A stretch of DNA of 42,052 bases from Anaerolineae bacterium (GTDB lineage Bacteria > Chloroflexota > Anaerolineae > JAAYZQ01). A model generated the notes under the pieces. The model had not been told where the DNA came from and did not search any database. It saw only the letters and a program-made list of their open reading frames with translations. How positions within the stretch are numbered: the first letter of the stretch is position 1; each line of letters begins with the position of its first letter. The translations under genes and the position numbers were made by a program. The stretch lies in the NCBI GenBank assembly GCA_016926595.1, contig JAFGOG010000210.1, positions 1 to 42,052 on the forward strand. Reading direction: 5' to 3'. Shown one piece after another: positions 1-7,756 of this stretch.

Positions 1-120
1 GATCACTCCTTACCACACTGACAATAATCTACCTCCTAGGTTCAAGAATCTTGCAAGGTTTGGATTCTACAAGGATTCAGTCTCCGTAAGGTGCCAAAAA
101 AAGAGGACGTAGCCGCTGGC

Positions 121-561
121 CTATTCACCCTCCCGGCAATCGGGGCAGACGCCGTAGAAATCGAGCCGGTGGCCGATGATCTGATAGCCCGACTGCTGGG
201 CCACCTGCTGCACCAGGTCCTGGGCTATGCTCACCTCGGGGTCCATGATCTTCCGGCAGCGGACACAGATGAGGTGTGGGTGGGGATAGGGTTTGTTACC
301 GTCGTAGCGGTTGTCGCCGTCGCTAAAGCCCAGCTCCAGCACCTCGCCCAGGTCCTTGAGCAGGTTCAGCGTCTTGTAGATGGTCGCCGGGCTGGTGGTT
401 GGGAATTGGGCCTGGAGCTGGTCGTGCAGGTGGGAGGCGCTGGGATGCCCGTCGCTGGCGGCCAGGAGGCGCAGCAGGGCGATGCGCTGCGGTGTCAACC
501 GGTACCCCCGCTCCCGGAGCCGGCCTACTAATGCCTCGAACCTGGCTTGTGGATCGACCAT
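121..561 (-). CDS. Fur/PerR-family metal- or peroxide-responsive repressor
   Basis: A 146-residue protein of normal Fur-family length. The N-terminal winged helix (about residues 1-85) carries the TPQR and ATIYKTLNLL segments of the DNA-binding domain. The C-terminal dimerisation domain has the metal motif HPHLICVRC followed by KIMD, and ends in a single CPDC pair, so one structural zinc site of the two-CxxC type is present. The Asp in KIMD and the His in GHPSA match the PerR-type regulatory site, where classical Fur usually has Glu, so PerR is slightly favoured over Fur. It stands alone and is read leftward. Its leader has a GAGAGGG ribosome site before the ATG and a palindrome just downstream of its own promoter, which suggests autorepression. 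The family assignment is secure; the sensed signal is inferred. Confidence 0.93.
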   Translation of the reverse strand: MVDPQARFEALVGRLRERGYRLTPQRIALLRLLAASDGHPSASHLHDQLQAQFPTTSPATIYKTLNLLKDLGEVLELGFSDGDNRYDGNKPYPHPHLICVRCRKIMDPEVSIAQDLVQQVAQQSGYQIIGHRLDFYGVCPDCREGE

Positions 562-591
562 AGTCTAGCTGCCCTCTCTCTCCAAAATAAG

Positions 592-604
592 GAGAATCAT
601 TCTC
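592..604. promoter_or_regulatory. Fur/PerR-type operator palindrome
   Basis: GAGAATCATTCTC is a perfect 6-1-6 inverted repeat. It shares the AAT-N-ATT core of Fur and PerR boxes. It lies between the -10 box (620-625) and the start codon (561) of the Fur/PerR gene, roughly at +9 to +21 of the predicted transcript, a position suited to autorepression. Confidence 0.72.
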
Positions 605-619
605 TTCAAAGACTGGGAA

Positions 620-648
620 ATTATAACTGGATCCAGTTCTGCTGTCAA
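620..648 (-). promoter_or_regulatory. Consensus sigma-70 promoter of the Fur/PerR gene
   Basis: On the minus strand, TTGACA (648-643) and TATAAT (625-620) are separated by exactly 17 bases. Both boxes match the consensus perfectly. The predicted start near 613 gives a leader of about 50 bases that contains the palindrome at 592-604. Confidence 0.85.
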
Positions 649-717
649 CTCCTGGTTAGTGTCTTGTCAAGTGGTGTAGAAAGGCAGGCATCAGGGCGAT
701 TTGCCTCGGCGGTCTCG

Positions 718-1006
718 CTACCCCTGATCGATGTGGTCGCGCACTTTTACGTAGTTGAGCACTTGAGTTTTCACGTGGGTGTACTACCACGTCTCAACCT
801 TCGAGCAGGTCGGTGACCTCCAGAAGCGAAAGAGGGTTGCCTTCGATGCTGGTAGAGTGGTGAGCGCTGCGGATCAGTGCCTCATGGCGCAGCTGGGCTT
901 CCCATCGGGCCGCAATCGGCGAACGTAACACGACAGCGCGAGCAGCCTCGATGCGGCAACCATCGCCATGAGGTCATCGGAACGCTGAAACTGAGGGTTG
1001 TTCATA
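718..1006 (-). pseudogene. Decayed N-terminal remnant of a Fic-family protein
   Basis: Three minus-strand frames give consecutive pieces of a Fic-protein N-terminal region. A start-like ATG at 1006 opens MNNPQFQRSDDLMAM. Another frame (949-794) reads LIRSAHHSTSIEGNPLSLLE, whose SIEGNPL motif is typical of the segment before the Fic domain. A third frame (780-718) reads VLNYVKVRDHIDQG and then stops, matching the conserved LNY segment that follows. The frame changes and stops mean it cannot make a functional protein. The catalytic HxFx(D/E)GN motif is absent. I see no other gene in 650-717 or 1007-1250. Confidence 0.6.
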
Positions 1007-1250
1007 GCTTTCTCTGTCCCCGAGCAAGCCAGGTCCAGGAATGGAGACTGGTAAGGCCAGACGGCCGGTGACTTGCAGTATACCAGAGTGCCTGCGTTCT
1101 CAAGTGAACCGGCCCTTGGGCCTGGGATTCCACGTGCATCCGCACTAGGGGTGCTGTCCGCTGGAGAGAGGGCTGGGCGGGTTTGGAAAGCTGATGCAAA
1201 AAGCGCGGCGCACGCCAGATCAGCTCAACCGGCCTGTTAGAAATGCCAGG

Positions 1251-1322
1251 TACCCCCGGGGCGACTCGAACGCCCGCACACGGCTCCGGAGGCCGCTGCT
1301 CTATCCACTGAGCTACGGGGGC
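1251..1322 (-). tRNA. tRNA-Arg (anticodon CCG)
   Basis: A complete cloverleaf on the minus strand. The acceptor GCCCCCG pairs with CGGGGGT (G1-U72 wobble). The D-arm is GCTC/GAGC. The anticodon stem GCGGC/GCCGT encloses loop CTCCGGA with anticodon CCG. The T-arm GGGCG/CGCCC encloses TTCGAGT. The discriminator is A, and the 3' CCA is not encoded (ACCT follows). Confidence 0.95.
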
Positions 1323-1379
1323 TCACTGAGCGGAGTTTAGCACAGTCTGCCCGATTTGGCAAACAGGCGAATCAACAAA

Positions 1380-2288
1380 TCAACCCGAGACTGCGCTATC
1401 AACTGTTTGCCGGTTGGCCCTCGTCGCCAGCAGGATCACGCCTCCCACCACTAGCGCCGCCCCCACCGGCTGCCAGCCCCGCAGTCGCTCGCCAAAGACG
1501 ACATAGCCGATCAGCGCGGCAAAGACCACCTCTGAGGCGGCCAGGATGCTGGCCACACTGACCGGCAGGTGGGTCAGGCCGGTCAGGTAAGCCGCAAAAG
1601 GTGCGATCGTCGCTACGTACACCAGGCCGGCAAACCACAGCCACGTCTCAGGTGGCGCCTTCCACGGCTGCTCGATGCCGAATTGGAGCGGCAGCAGGAT
1701 GAGCGTGCCAAAGGCAAAGCCGTAGGTCAGGATCGTCCACGGAGAATAGTGGCCGGTCAGGCGGCGGCTGAACAGGCTAAAGCTGCCGTAGGTCAGCGCT
1801 GCGCCCAGCCCCAGGATCAGCCCGCCGGCCGTCAGATCGGTCCCAGCCAGCTTTTCCAGCCCCGCCGCCAGGACGCAGCCGGCCAGGGTCATGGCAATCG
1901 CCGCGATCTTGGACCAGGTCAGCGGCTCGCGCCATATCAGCCAGGCCATGACCGTGACAAACACCGGCGCGGAGTAGAGGATGACGGTGGCGGCTGCATA
2001 GCCGATGTGCAGGATCGTCAAGTTCCACAGTACGTGAAAGGCGCCGACCCCGGCGATGCCCAGCCCGGCCAGCCATGGCAGGTCGCGCCGCCTGACCCGC
2101 AGCCATTCCCGCCGGAAGAGAGCCAGGCCCAGGATCAGGCTGGCAGCCGTGGTCAGGTCGCGCCAGAAGGCCAGCGACAGCGCCGACAGGCCGCCGCTGG
2201 CCACTGTCCAGCGGATGAACAAACCCGATGTGGACCAGGCGGCCGCCGCGCTGAGGACCAGCAGGTAGCCGCGCCCATTGCTGCCCAC
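1380..2288 (-). CDS. EamA/DMT-family drug/metabolite transporter
   Basis: About 302 residues of almost continuous hydrophobic helices, consistent with the ten-TM EamA (DMT) fold built from two repeats. Hallmarks include AAAWSTSGLFIRW in the first helix, YSAPVFVTVMAWLIWREPLTW ending repeat 1, and SEVVFAALIGYVVFGERLR ending repeat 2. The open frame extends much further upstream, but that part is an antisense shadow of malQ. I chose GTG at 2288, just after the malQ stop; TTG at 2294, which overlaps the malQ stop, is equally possible. No clear ribosome site is seen, so it may rely on translational coupling to malQ. The substrate cannot be predicted. It is the last gene of the pyrimidine/malQ run, and tRNA-Arg lies downstream. 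Confidence 0.85.
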   Translation of the reverse strand: MGSNGRGYLLVLSAAAAWSTSGLFIRWTVASGGLSALSLAFWRDLTTAASLILGLALFRREWLRVRRRDLPWLAGLGIAGVGAFHVLWNLTILHIGYAAATVILYSAPVFVTVMAWLIWREPLTWSKIAAIAMTLAGCVLAAGLEKLAGTDLTAGGLILGLGAALTYGSFSLFSRRLTGHYSPWTILTYGFAFGTLILLPLQFGIEQPWKAPPETWLWFAGLVYVATIAPFAAYLTGLTHLPVSVASILAASEVVFAALIGYVVFGERLRGWQPVGAALVVGGVILLATRANRQTVDSAVSG

Positions 2289-2290
2289 GG

Positions 2291-3805
2291 TCAAGGCCGG
2301 CGGCCGTAGATCGCCGTCATCTCCAGCAGCCGGTCGGCCACCGCCTCGGTCAAGGCGCCCGGCGACAATCGCCAGCACCAGTTGGGCGCGCCCACCGTGC
2401 TCGGCGTGTTCATCCGCGCCTCGTGCCCCAGGCTCAGCAGGTCCTGGACGGTGGTGATCGCCGTGTTGGCTACCGACGCCCACCCCAGCCGGATCAGGTC
2501 CCAGGCAATGTCCGATCCCGTCCGGCCCAGGTACTTGCGCGCATAGTCGCGCTCCGCTTCGGTCGAGGTCGTTTCGTACCAGCCGGATGTGGTGTCGTTG
2601 TCGTGCGTCCCGGTGTAGGCCACTACGTCGGGGGTGTCATAGTTGTGGGGCAGGAAGGGATCGACCGGACCGGCGCCAAAAGCGAACTGGAGCACCTTCA
2701 TGCCGGGGTAGCCAAACTCCTGCTGCAGGGCATCCAGCCCCGCCCGCGATTCGTCGTCGAAATCGCCCAGGTCTTCGGCGATGATCGCCACCTCGCCCAG
2801 CGCGGCGGTGACGGCGTAAAAGATCTTGGCGCCGGGGCCATACAGCCACCGCCCTTTGATCGCCGTCTCCTCCCCGGCCGGAACCTCCCAGTAGTTGTAA
2901 AACCCCCGGAAATGATCGATCCGCGCCACGTCGGCCTGGGTAAAGGCCATCCGGAAGCGCTCGATCCACCACTGGTAACCGTCCCTGGCCATCATCTCCC
3001 AACGGTACAGCGGGTGCCCCCACAGTTGGCCTGTCTCGCTGAAATAGTCGGGCGGCACGCCTGACTGGACCGTCGGCTCGAGGTTTTCGTCAAAGTGGAA
3101 CAGCTCCTGGTTAGCCCACACGTCGGTGCTGTCCAGCGCCACAAAGATCGGGATGTCGCCGATGATCCGGATCCCTTTCTCGTTGGCGTAGTGCTTGACC
3201 GCAAGCCACTGCTCGAAAAACTGCCACTGCCGATACTTCTGGCTCTCGATCTGGTCGGCCAGGGACCGCCGGGCGGCGGCCAATGCCTGGCCCTCCCGGG
3301 TCTTGAGCTCTGGCGCCCACTCGTTCCAAGGGCGAAGGTTGTGGGCTTCTTTCAGGGCCATGAACAGGGCGAAACTATCGAGCCAGGCGGCCTGCTCCTC
3401 GCAAAAGCGGCGGAACGCCGACCGCTGGTCGCGCGGCGCCTGGGCTCGGAAATTGGCAAAGGCGCGGTTCAGCAGCCGTGTTTTGTAGGGGATGACCGCG
3501 CCAAAGTCGACGCGGTCCTGGGGCAAGTCGGGCGCGTCGGCCAGGTCCTCGGCAGGCAGGTGGCCGGCCTCGGCCAGCTTGGCCGGGCTGATCAGCAGCG
3601 GGTTGCCGGCAAAGGCCGACAGGCCCTGGTACGGCGAGTCGCCATAGCCGGTTGGGCTTAGGGGCAGCACCTGCCAGTACGACTGGCTAGCGGCCGCCAG
3701 GAAATCTACGAACCGGCAGGCCTCGTCGCCCAGGTCGCCGATGCCATACCGGCCGGGAAGCGACGTGGGGTGCAGCAGGATGCCGCTGCGGCGTGGAAAC
3801 TTCAT
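2291..3805 (-). CDS. malQ: 4-alpha-glucanotransferase (amylomaltase, GH77)
   Basis: A 504-residue protein of usual length for bacterial amylomaltase, which transfers alpha-1,4-glucan segments between maltodextrins in the cytoplasm. The N-terminus RRSGILLHPTSLPG leads into GDLGDEA and LPLSPTGYGDSPYQ, all typical of GH77. The catalytic nucleophile Asp lies in ARIDHFRGF, the acid/base Glu in IIAEDLG, and the transition-state Asp in YTGTHDND. The ATG at 3805 is preceded by AGGGAGG and overlaps the pyrK stop as ATGA. It is therefore translationally coupled to the pyrimidine genes, which is an unusual partnership. The function is confident; why it is co-transcribed with pyr genes is not evident. 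Confidence 0.96.
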   Translation of the reverse strand: MKFPRRSGILLHPTSLPGRYGIGDLGDEACRFVDFLAAASQSYWQVLPLSPTGYGDSPYQGLSAFAGNPLLISPAKLAEAGHLPAEDLADAPDLPQDRVDFGAVIPYKTRLLNRAFANFRAQAPRDQRSAFRRFCEEQAAWLDSFALFMALKEAHNLRPWNEWAPELKTREGQALAAARRSLADQIESQKYRQWQFFEQWLAVKHYANEKGIRIIGDIPIFVALDSTDVWANQELFHFDENLEPTVQSGVPPDYFSETGQLWGHPLYRWEMMARDGYQWWIERFRMAFTQADVARIDHFRGFYNYWEVPAGEETAIKGRWLYGPGAKIFYAVTAALGEVAIIAEDLGDFDDESRAGLDALQQEFGYPGMKVLQFAFGAGPVDPFLPHNYDTPDVVAYTGTHDNDTTSGWYETTSTEAERDYARKYLGRTGSDIAWDLIRLGWASVANTAITTVQDLLSLGHEARMNTPSTVGAPNWCWRLSPGALTEAVADRLLEMTAIYGRRP

Positions 3806-4587
3806 GATAAAACCTCCCTACCTGTCCTATCTTGAACGGCCGGTATGCTCCTGACCGGCCCATCGCTGCACACCAACCACCCCTCCCGGGCGCACGAACC
3901 GCACACCCCAAACCCGCAGCGCATGTACCGCTCGTAACTCAACTGCGCCGGCATCCGGTGCGCCTGGGCCAGCCTCTCGACCGCTGCCAGCATCGGCTCC
4001 GGACCGCAGGCGTACAGCGCCTTGAAACTGCGCCCCCCCCGGGCGGTGATCAGCCGCTCTGCCGCTTTGGTGGCCAGCCCCTGCTCGCCCAGCGAACCAT
4101 CGTCGGTGGTGACGTGCACCTCCGCCCCCAGCGCCGCCAGCCGCCGGTGAAAGATCAGATCCGCCGCCGTGCGCGCTCCGACGGCCGCGCTCACCTCCCA
4201 TCCGCTCGCCAAGGCCCGCTCCGCCAGGAAATGGAGGGGCGCAACCCCATAGCCGCCGGCCACGAGCAGGATCGACCCCTGCCGGCGGCCTGCTGTTTGT
4301 GGCGGCAGGGCAAACCCACGGCCCAGTGGCCCCCGCAGCCACAGCGAGTCGCCCGCCCTCAAACTGTAGATCTGTGTTGTAAAAGGGCCCACCCGGGCGA
4401 TGGTCAGCGTCACCGGATCGGCCCGCACCAGGCTGAACGGCTTTTCGTCGATGCCCGGCAGCCAGACCATCACGAACTGGCCCGGATCGGCCTCCAGGCT
4501 CCGATCGAGCGCCAGCGTCCGCACTGTAGCGCTCTCGTCGGCGATTTCGATGATGTGGGCAGCCGCCGGCAGGCTCGTCTGGATCAT
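3802..4587 (-). CDS. pyrK: Dihydroorotate dehydrogenase electron-transfer subunit
   Basis: A 261-residue flavo-iron-sulfur protein that passes electrons from PyrD to NAD in class 1B dihydroorotate dehydrogenase. The N-terminal FAD barrel has GQFVMVW and EKPFSLV. The NAD-binding part has LLVAGGYGVAPL and YACGPEPML. The C-terminus has the 2Fe-2S cysteine set in CGFGVCGSCAREGWLVC (C-x4-C-x2-C-x7-8-C). The start is ATG at 4587, sharing ATGA with the pyrD stop; an upstream extension of the frame is only a shadow of pyrD. Overlap with pyrD (4 bases) and malQ (4 bases) supports a tightly coupled operon. Pairing with a class 1B PyrD is as expected for the family. Confidence 0.94.
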   Translation of the reverse strand: MIQTSLPAAAHIIEIADESATVRTLALDRSLEADPGQFVMVWLPGIDEKPFSLVRADPVTLTIARVGPFTTQIYSLRAGDSLWLRGPLGRGFALPPQTAGRRQGSILLVAGGYGVAPLHFLAERALASGWEVSAAVGARTAADLIFHRRLAALGAEVHVTTDDGSLGEQGLATKAAERLITARGGRSFKALYACGPEPMLAAVERLAQAHRMPAQLSYERYMRCGFGVCGSCAREGWLVCSDGPVRSIPAVQDRTGREVLS

Positions 4588-5522
4588 CGGTGCGCCGCTC
4601 CGCGCATCTCGTCGACGTTTTTGTAGCCTAGCTCGGCCATCCATTCTACCATTTCTGCGCCGATCCGGCCAAATATCTCCGGCCCTTGACCATAGACCGC
4701 CGAGCCGACCCCCACCGCCGTCGCTCCGGCCATGATCATCTCTACCGCGTCGCGCCCGCTGCTTACCCCGCCGATGCCGACGATCGGTACCCGCACCGCC
4801 TGGTAGATGTCGTACACGCAGCGCACCGCCAGCGGCCGGATCGCCGGTCCCGACAGGCCGCCGCTGCGGTTGGCCAGGATCGGCCGCCGGGCGTGCAAGT
4901 CGATGATCATGCCGGTCAGGGTGTTGATCGCGCTGATCCCATCCGCCCCGGCCGCCTCGACGGCCCGGGCGATGGCCGCGATGTCGGCCACGTTGGGCGA
5001 CAGCTTGACCAGCACCGGCGCCCTGCCGGCCACCGCACCCTTTACCGCCGCCGTGACCTCCGCGGCGGCGGCTGCGTCGGCGGCGAATGGCGCGCCAAGC
5101 TCGTCGTGGACGTTGGGGCAGGAGATGTTGACCTCGATCAGGTCCGGCCCGGCCTCGACGAGGCGGGCTGCTGCCTGGGCAAACCCCTCCACGGTCTCGG
5201 CAAAGACGCTCCCGATCAGCGCCACCCCCAGCGGCCGGAGCAGCTCCTTCGCCCGCGCCAGCTCCTTCGCCTCGGCGTCGACGCCCGGATTGGCCAGCCC
5301 CACGGCATTGATCAGCCCGTGCTGCCAGGCCAGCACCGTCGGATTGCGGTGCCCGGCCCGCGGCAGTGGGCTGCACGACTTGGCTGTGACCGCCCCGGCG
5401 CCCGCCCGCGCCACGCGCGCCAGTAGCTCCGCCTCCGTGCCCAGGATGCCACTGGCCAAGATCAGCGGGTTCGGCAGGGAGACCCCGCACAGACTGACCC
5501 TTGCGTCTGGACCACCGTCCAT
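4584..5522 (-). CDS. pyrD: Dihydroorotate dehydrogenase, class 1B catalytic subunit
   Basis: A 312-residue FMN-binding TIM barrel that oxidises dihydroorotate to orotate in pyrimidine synthesis. It starts VSLCGVSLPNPLILASG and has TAKSCSPLPRAGHRNPTV. The catalytic Cys lies in EVNISCPN. VLVKLSPN and the phosphate-binding end GIGGVSSGRDAVEMI plus VGVGSAVY follow. Class 1B is indicated by the Cys (class 2 uses Ser) and by the adjacent pyrK. The chosen start is ATG at 5522, eight bases after the pyrB stop; the longer frame overlaps pyrB and is not used. The sequence is Ala-rich but all key motifs are intact. Confidence 0.95.
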   Translation of the reverse strand: MDGGPDARVSLCGVSLPNPLILASGILGTEAELLARVARAGAGAVTAKSCSPLPRAGHRNPTVLAWQHGLINAVGLANPGVDAEAKELARAKELLRPLGVALIGSVFAETVEGFAQAAARLVEAGPDLIEVNISCPNVHDELGAPFAADAAAAAEVTAAVKGAVAGRAPVLVKLSPNVADIAAIARAVEAAGADGISAINTLTGMIIDLHARRPILANRSGGLSGPAIRPLAVRCVYDIYQAVRVPIVGIGGVSSGRDAVEMIMAGATAVGVGSAVYGQGPEIFGRIGAEMVEWMAELGYKNVDEMRGAAHR

Positions 5523-5530
5523 TTGCTGAC

Positions 5531-6514
5531 TTAGGCTTTTCCCAGCACCGCCGCCAGCAGCGCCATGCGGATGTACATCCCGTTTTCCATCTGCCGGAAA
5601 TAGGCCGCCCGTGGATCGTCGTCGACGATATAGCTGATCTCGTTCACGCGGGGCAGGGGATGCATGACCACCATCTGCTCTTTGGCCTTGTCCATCAGCT
5701 CCGGGGTGATGATATAGCAGTCCTTCACCTCGTCGTATTGGGCCTGGTCGGCAAACCGCTCCCGCTGCACGCGGGTGACGTACAGCACATCCACGTCGGC
5801 GATGACGTCGTTCACGTCGTAGGTTTCGCGCACCGGCAGGTTGTGGTCCTTGACCTCGTTCATCACGTCCAGCGGCAGGCGCAGGATCTCGGGCGAGATG
5901 AAGGTCATCCGCACGTCGTACAGGCACAGCAGCCGCGCCAGCGAGTGCACCGTCCGCCCGTAGCGCAGGTCGCCGACCATTGCCACGTGCAGCCCGTCGA
6001 GCCTGCCCAGGTCGGTCCGGATCGTGTACAGGTCCAGCAGCGCCTGGGTCGGGTGCTCGCCCACCCCATCGCCAGCGTTGATGATCGGCTTGCGGGCGTA
6101 CTTGGCCGCCACCTCCGACGCCCCTATCTCTGGATGGCGCAGCACGATCACGTCGGCGTACGATTCCAGGGTGCGGATCGTGTCGGGCAGGCTCTCGCCC
6201 TTGGTCACCGACGAGTAACGCACCTCGTTGATCGGGATGACGCTGCCGCCCATCCGCGACATGGCGGCGATGAACGATGAGCTGGTGCGCGTGCTCGGCT
6301 CGTAGAAAACGCAGGCCAGCACGTGTCCCTTGAGCAGATCGGTCGACCCCACCCGTTTCACTACCGCCCGCATCTCGTCGGCCACGCCAAAGATATAGTC
6401 CAGGTTGTCGCGTGTGAACTGGCGGACAGAGATTATGTCCTGTCCATAGAATCCGCTGGTCAGGTTGGGCGCCAGCCCTACCCTTTTGATCCCGTTGCTC
6501 GCTTTTGTTGTCAT
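5531..6514 (-). CDS. pyrB: Aspartate carbamoyltransferase catalytic chain (CAD-like)
   Basis: A 327-residue enzyme that makes carbamoyl-aspartate. The carbamoyl-phosphate site [12 protein letters not shown], the middle [20 protein letters not shown] and [13 protein letters not shown], and the aspartate-site [10 protein letters not shown] are all present. The C-terminal end DPRAAYFRQ followed by [16 protein letters not shown] is, from memory, nearly the same as the C-terminus of animal CAD and differs clearly from E. coli PyrB. ATG at 6514 follows AAGAGG by a few bases; the longer frame is a shadow over pyrC. No regulatory chain pyrI is nearby. It lies 17 bases after pyrC in the same order as the CAD domains. 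Confidence 0.95.
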   Translation of the reverse strand: MTTKASNGIKRVGLAPNLTSGFYGQDIISVRQFTRDNLDYIFGVADEMRAVVKRVGSTDLLKGHVLACVFYEPSTRTSSSFIAAMSRMGGSVIPINEVRYSSVTKGESLPDTIRTLESYADVIVLRHPEIGASEVAAKYARKPIINAGDGVGEHPTQALLDLYTIRTDLGRLDGLHVAMVGDLRYGRTVHSLARLLCLYDVRMTFISPEILRLPLDVMNEVKDHNLPVRETYDVNDVIADVDVLYVTRVQRERFADQAQYDEVKDCYIITPELMDKAKEQMVVMHPLPRVNEISYIVDDDPRAAYFRQMENGMYIRMALLAAVLGKA

Positions 6515-6531
6515 TTTCCTCTTACTCCATC

Positions 6532-7593
6532 TCAGATCGGACTGACGATCCGGCCAAAGCCGGGCTCGGCCCGAATGTGACCCTCTTCCACGACCGTCTG
6601 GCCCCGCAGCACAACCCGCCGCACCCGCCCCTGCGCCGCCCAACCCTCGAACGGCGTCCAACCGCACCGGGTGTGCATCTCCCGGTCGCTCAGCGTGTAG
6701 CGAGCGTCCGGGTCTACCTCCACCCACGTCTCGGCCTGCGCTGGCAGCCCAAAGATGCGCCGCGGCGCTTGGTGTGTCAGTTCCACCAACCGCTCCAGCG
6801 TGAGCCGGCCCTCGGCGGCGGCGGTCAGCAGCAGCGGCAGCATCGTCTCCAGCCCCGGGACGCCCGGCGGCGGCGTGTCGCCCTCCTTTTCGGCCTGGGT
6901 GTGCGGCGCGTGATCGGTGGCGATACAGTCCACCACGTCCAGGTTGGCCCACAGCGCCGCCCGGTCCGCCTCGGTAGCCAGCGGCGGTCTCATCGCCCCG
7001 TATGGTCCCAGCCGCCGGGCGTCGGCGTCGGTCAGGAACAGGTGGTGGGGCGTCACCTCGCAGGTCAGCGCCGCCCCTGACCCTTTCGCCGCCCGCACCA
7101 GCGCGATCTCGTCGGCCAGGCTGACGTGACACAGGTGCAGCCGCCGGCCAAAGCTGCGCGCCAGCCCGATGGCGATCGCCGCCGACAAACCCTCGGCGTG
7201 CACGGCGATCGGCCGGTTGGCCGGCCAAGTGCGAAAGTGGGCCAGCAGCGCGGCCAGGTCGCGCATCCGCAGCGGGCCGTAGGTCTGATCCAGGTACACC
7301 TTCAACCCCACCGCCTGCCGGGCCAGCCCGGCAGCCTCCTGGGCATTCGTCTCTGTCGCCCCGACGTAGAACCCCACGTCGCACAGCGCCTTCTGGCCGG
7401 CCAACTGCTGCTTGAGCGCCAGGGCTGCGCCGTCCACGATCGGCGGGTAGGTATTGGGCATGTCCAGGAGCATAGTAACGCCGCCATTAAGAGCGGCGGC
7501 GCTGCCACTGGCCATATCCTCTTTTTGCTCTCCGCCCGGTTCGCGGAGATGGACGTGCACGTCGATCAGCCCCGGAAGCCGTAAGGTGCCCAT
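6532..7593 (-). CDS. pyrC: Dihydroorotase (CAD-like, no N-terminal beta domain)
   Basis: A 353-residue amidohydrolase that cyclises carbamoyl-aspartate. It begins almost directly with the metal motif, [18 protein letters not shown], so the usual ~45-residue N-terminal beta-sandwich part is missing, as in the CAD dihydroorotase domain. [17 protein letters not shown], the carboxylated Lys in VGLKVYL, the His ligands in VHAEG and LCHVS, and the catalytic Asp in ATDHAPH are all present. [15 protein letters not shown] and WTPFEG also match CAD. It is therefore predicted active. ATG at 7593 is preceded by GTGAGG. A promoter and a terminator hairpin lie in the 110-base leader, suggesting attenuation. 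Confidence 0.95.
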   Translation of the reverse strand: MGTLRLPGLIDVHVHLREPGGEQKEDMASGSAAALNGGVTMLLDMPNTYPPIVDGAALALKQQLAGQKALCDVGFYVGATETNAQEAAGLARQAVGLKVYLDQTYGPLRMRDLAALLAHFRTWPANRPIAVHAEGLSAAIAIGLARSFGRRLHLCHVSLADEIALVRAAKGSGAALTCEVTPHHLFLTDADARRLGPYGAMRPPLATEADRAALWANLDVVDCIATDHAPHTQAEKEGDTPPPGVPGLETMLPLLLTAAAEGRLTLERLVELTHQAPRRIFGLPAQAETWVEVDPDARYTLSDREMHTRCGWTPFEGWAAQGRVRRVVLRGQTVVEEGHIRAEPGFGRIVSPI

Positions 7594-7605
7594 GCTGCCT
7601 CACAC

Positions 7606-7647
7606 AAAAAAAGGGCACTCGGCGGTGAATCTACTCCGCCGGTGCCC
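7606..7647 (-). terminator. Intrinsic terminator in the pyrC leader (candidate attenuator)
   Basis: On the minus strand GGGCAC-CGGCGG pairs with CCGCCG-(A)-GTGCCC, 12 pairs with one bulged A and a 10-base loop, followed by seven Ts. The T-run ends only 12 bases before the pyrC ATG. Because a promoter (7711-7739) lies between pyrFE and this hairpin, it is better explained as an attenuator of pyrCBDK than as a simple terminator of pyrFE, although it can serve as both. Upstream in the leader are two mutually exclusive short hairpins: GTGTGGG/CCC-A-ACAC and TGCGT/ACGCA. Confidence 0.8.
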
Positions 7648-7710
7648 GCTTTATGTCTACAATTGCGTGTTGGGTACGCAGTCCCACACCCACCTTCCTC
7701 AAGTCGGCGC

Positions 7711-7739
7711 ATTCTAGCACACAATGCCGCTGCTGGCAA
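7711..7739 (-). promoter_or_regulatory. Promoter between pyrFE and pyrC
   Basis: Minus-strand TTGCCA (7739-7734), 17-base spacer, TAGAAT (7716-7711). The predicted start near 7704 gives a leader of about 110 bases carrying the hairpin at 7613-7647. The -10 region (GCTAGAATG) is the same as in the dtd-pyrFE promoter at 9677-9705. Confidence 0.75.
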
Positions 7740-7756
7740 ATCCGGACTCGTGCCTT

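Noticed and set aside
650..717. Possible insertion-sequence end (short TTGACAAGACAC-like string) beside the Fic remnant.
   Set aside because: No matching inverted repeat, target duplication or transposase remnant could be found nearby.
3802..5490. Long minus-strand frame of 562 codons that begins in pyrD and ends as pyrK.
   Set aside because: Its first half is the wrong frame of pyrD (Arg/Gly/Ala-rich, no motifs); the real pyrK starts at 4587 with ATGA overlap.
7593..7740. Classical PyrR-binding loop in the pyrC leader.
   Set aside because: The conserved PyrR anti-antiterminator loop sequence is not visible, and no pyrR gene is in the window.
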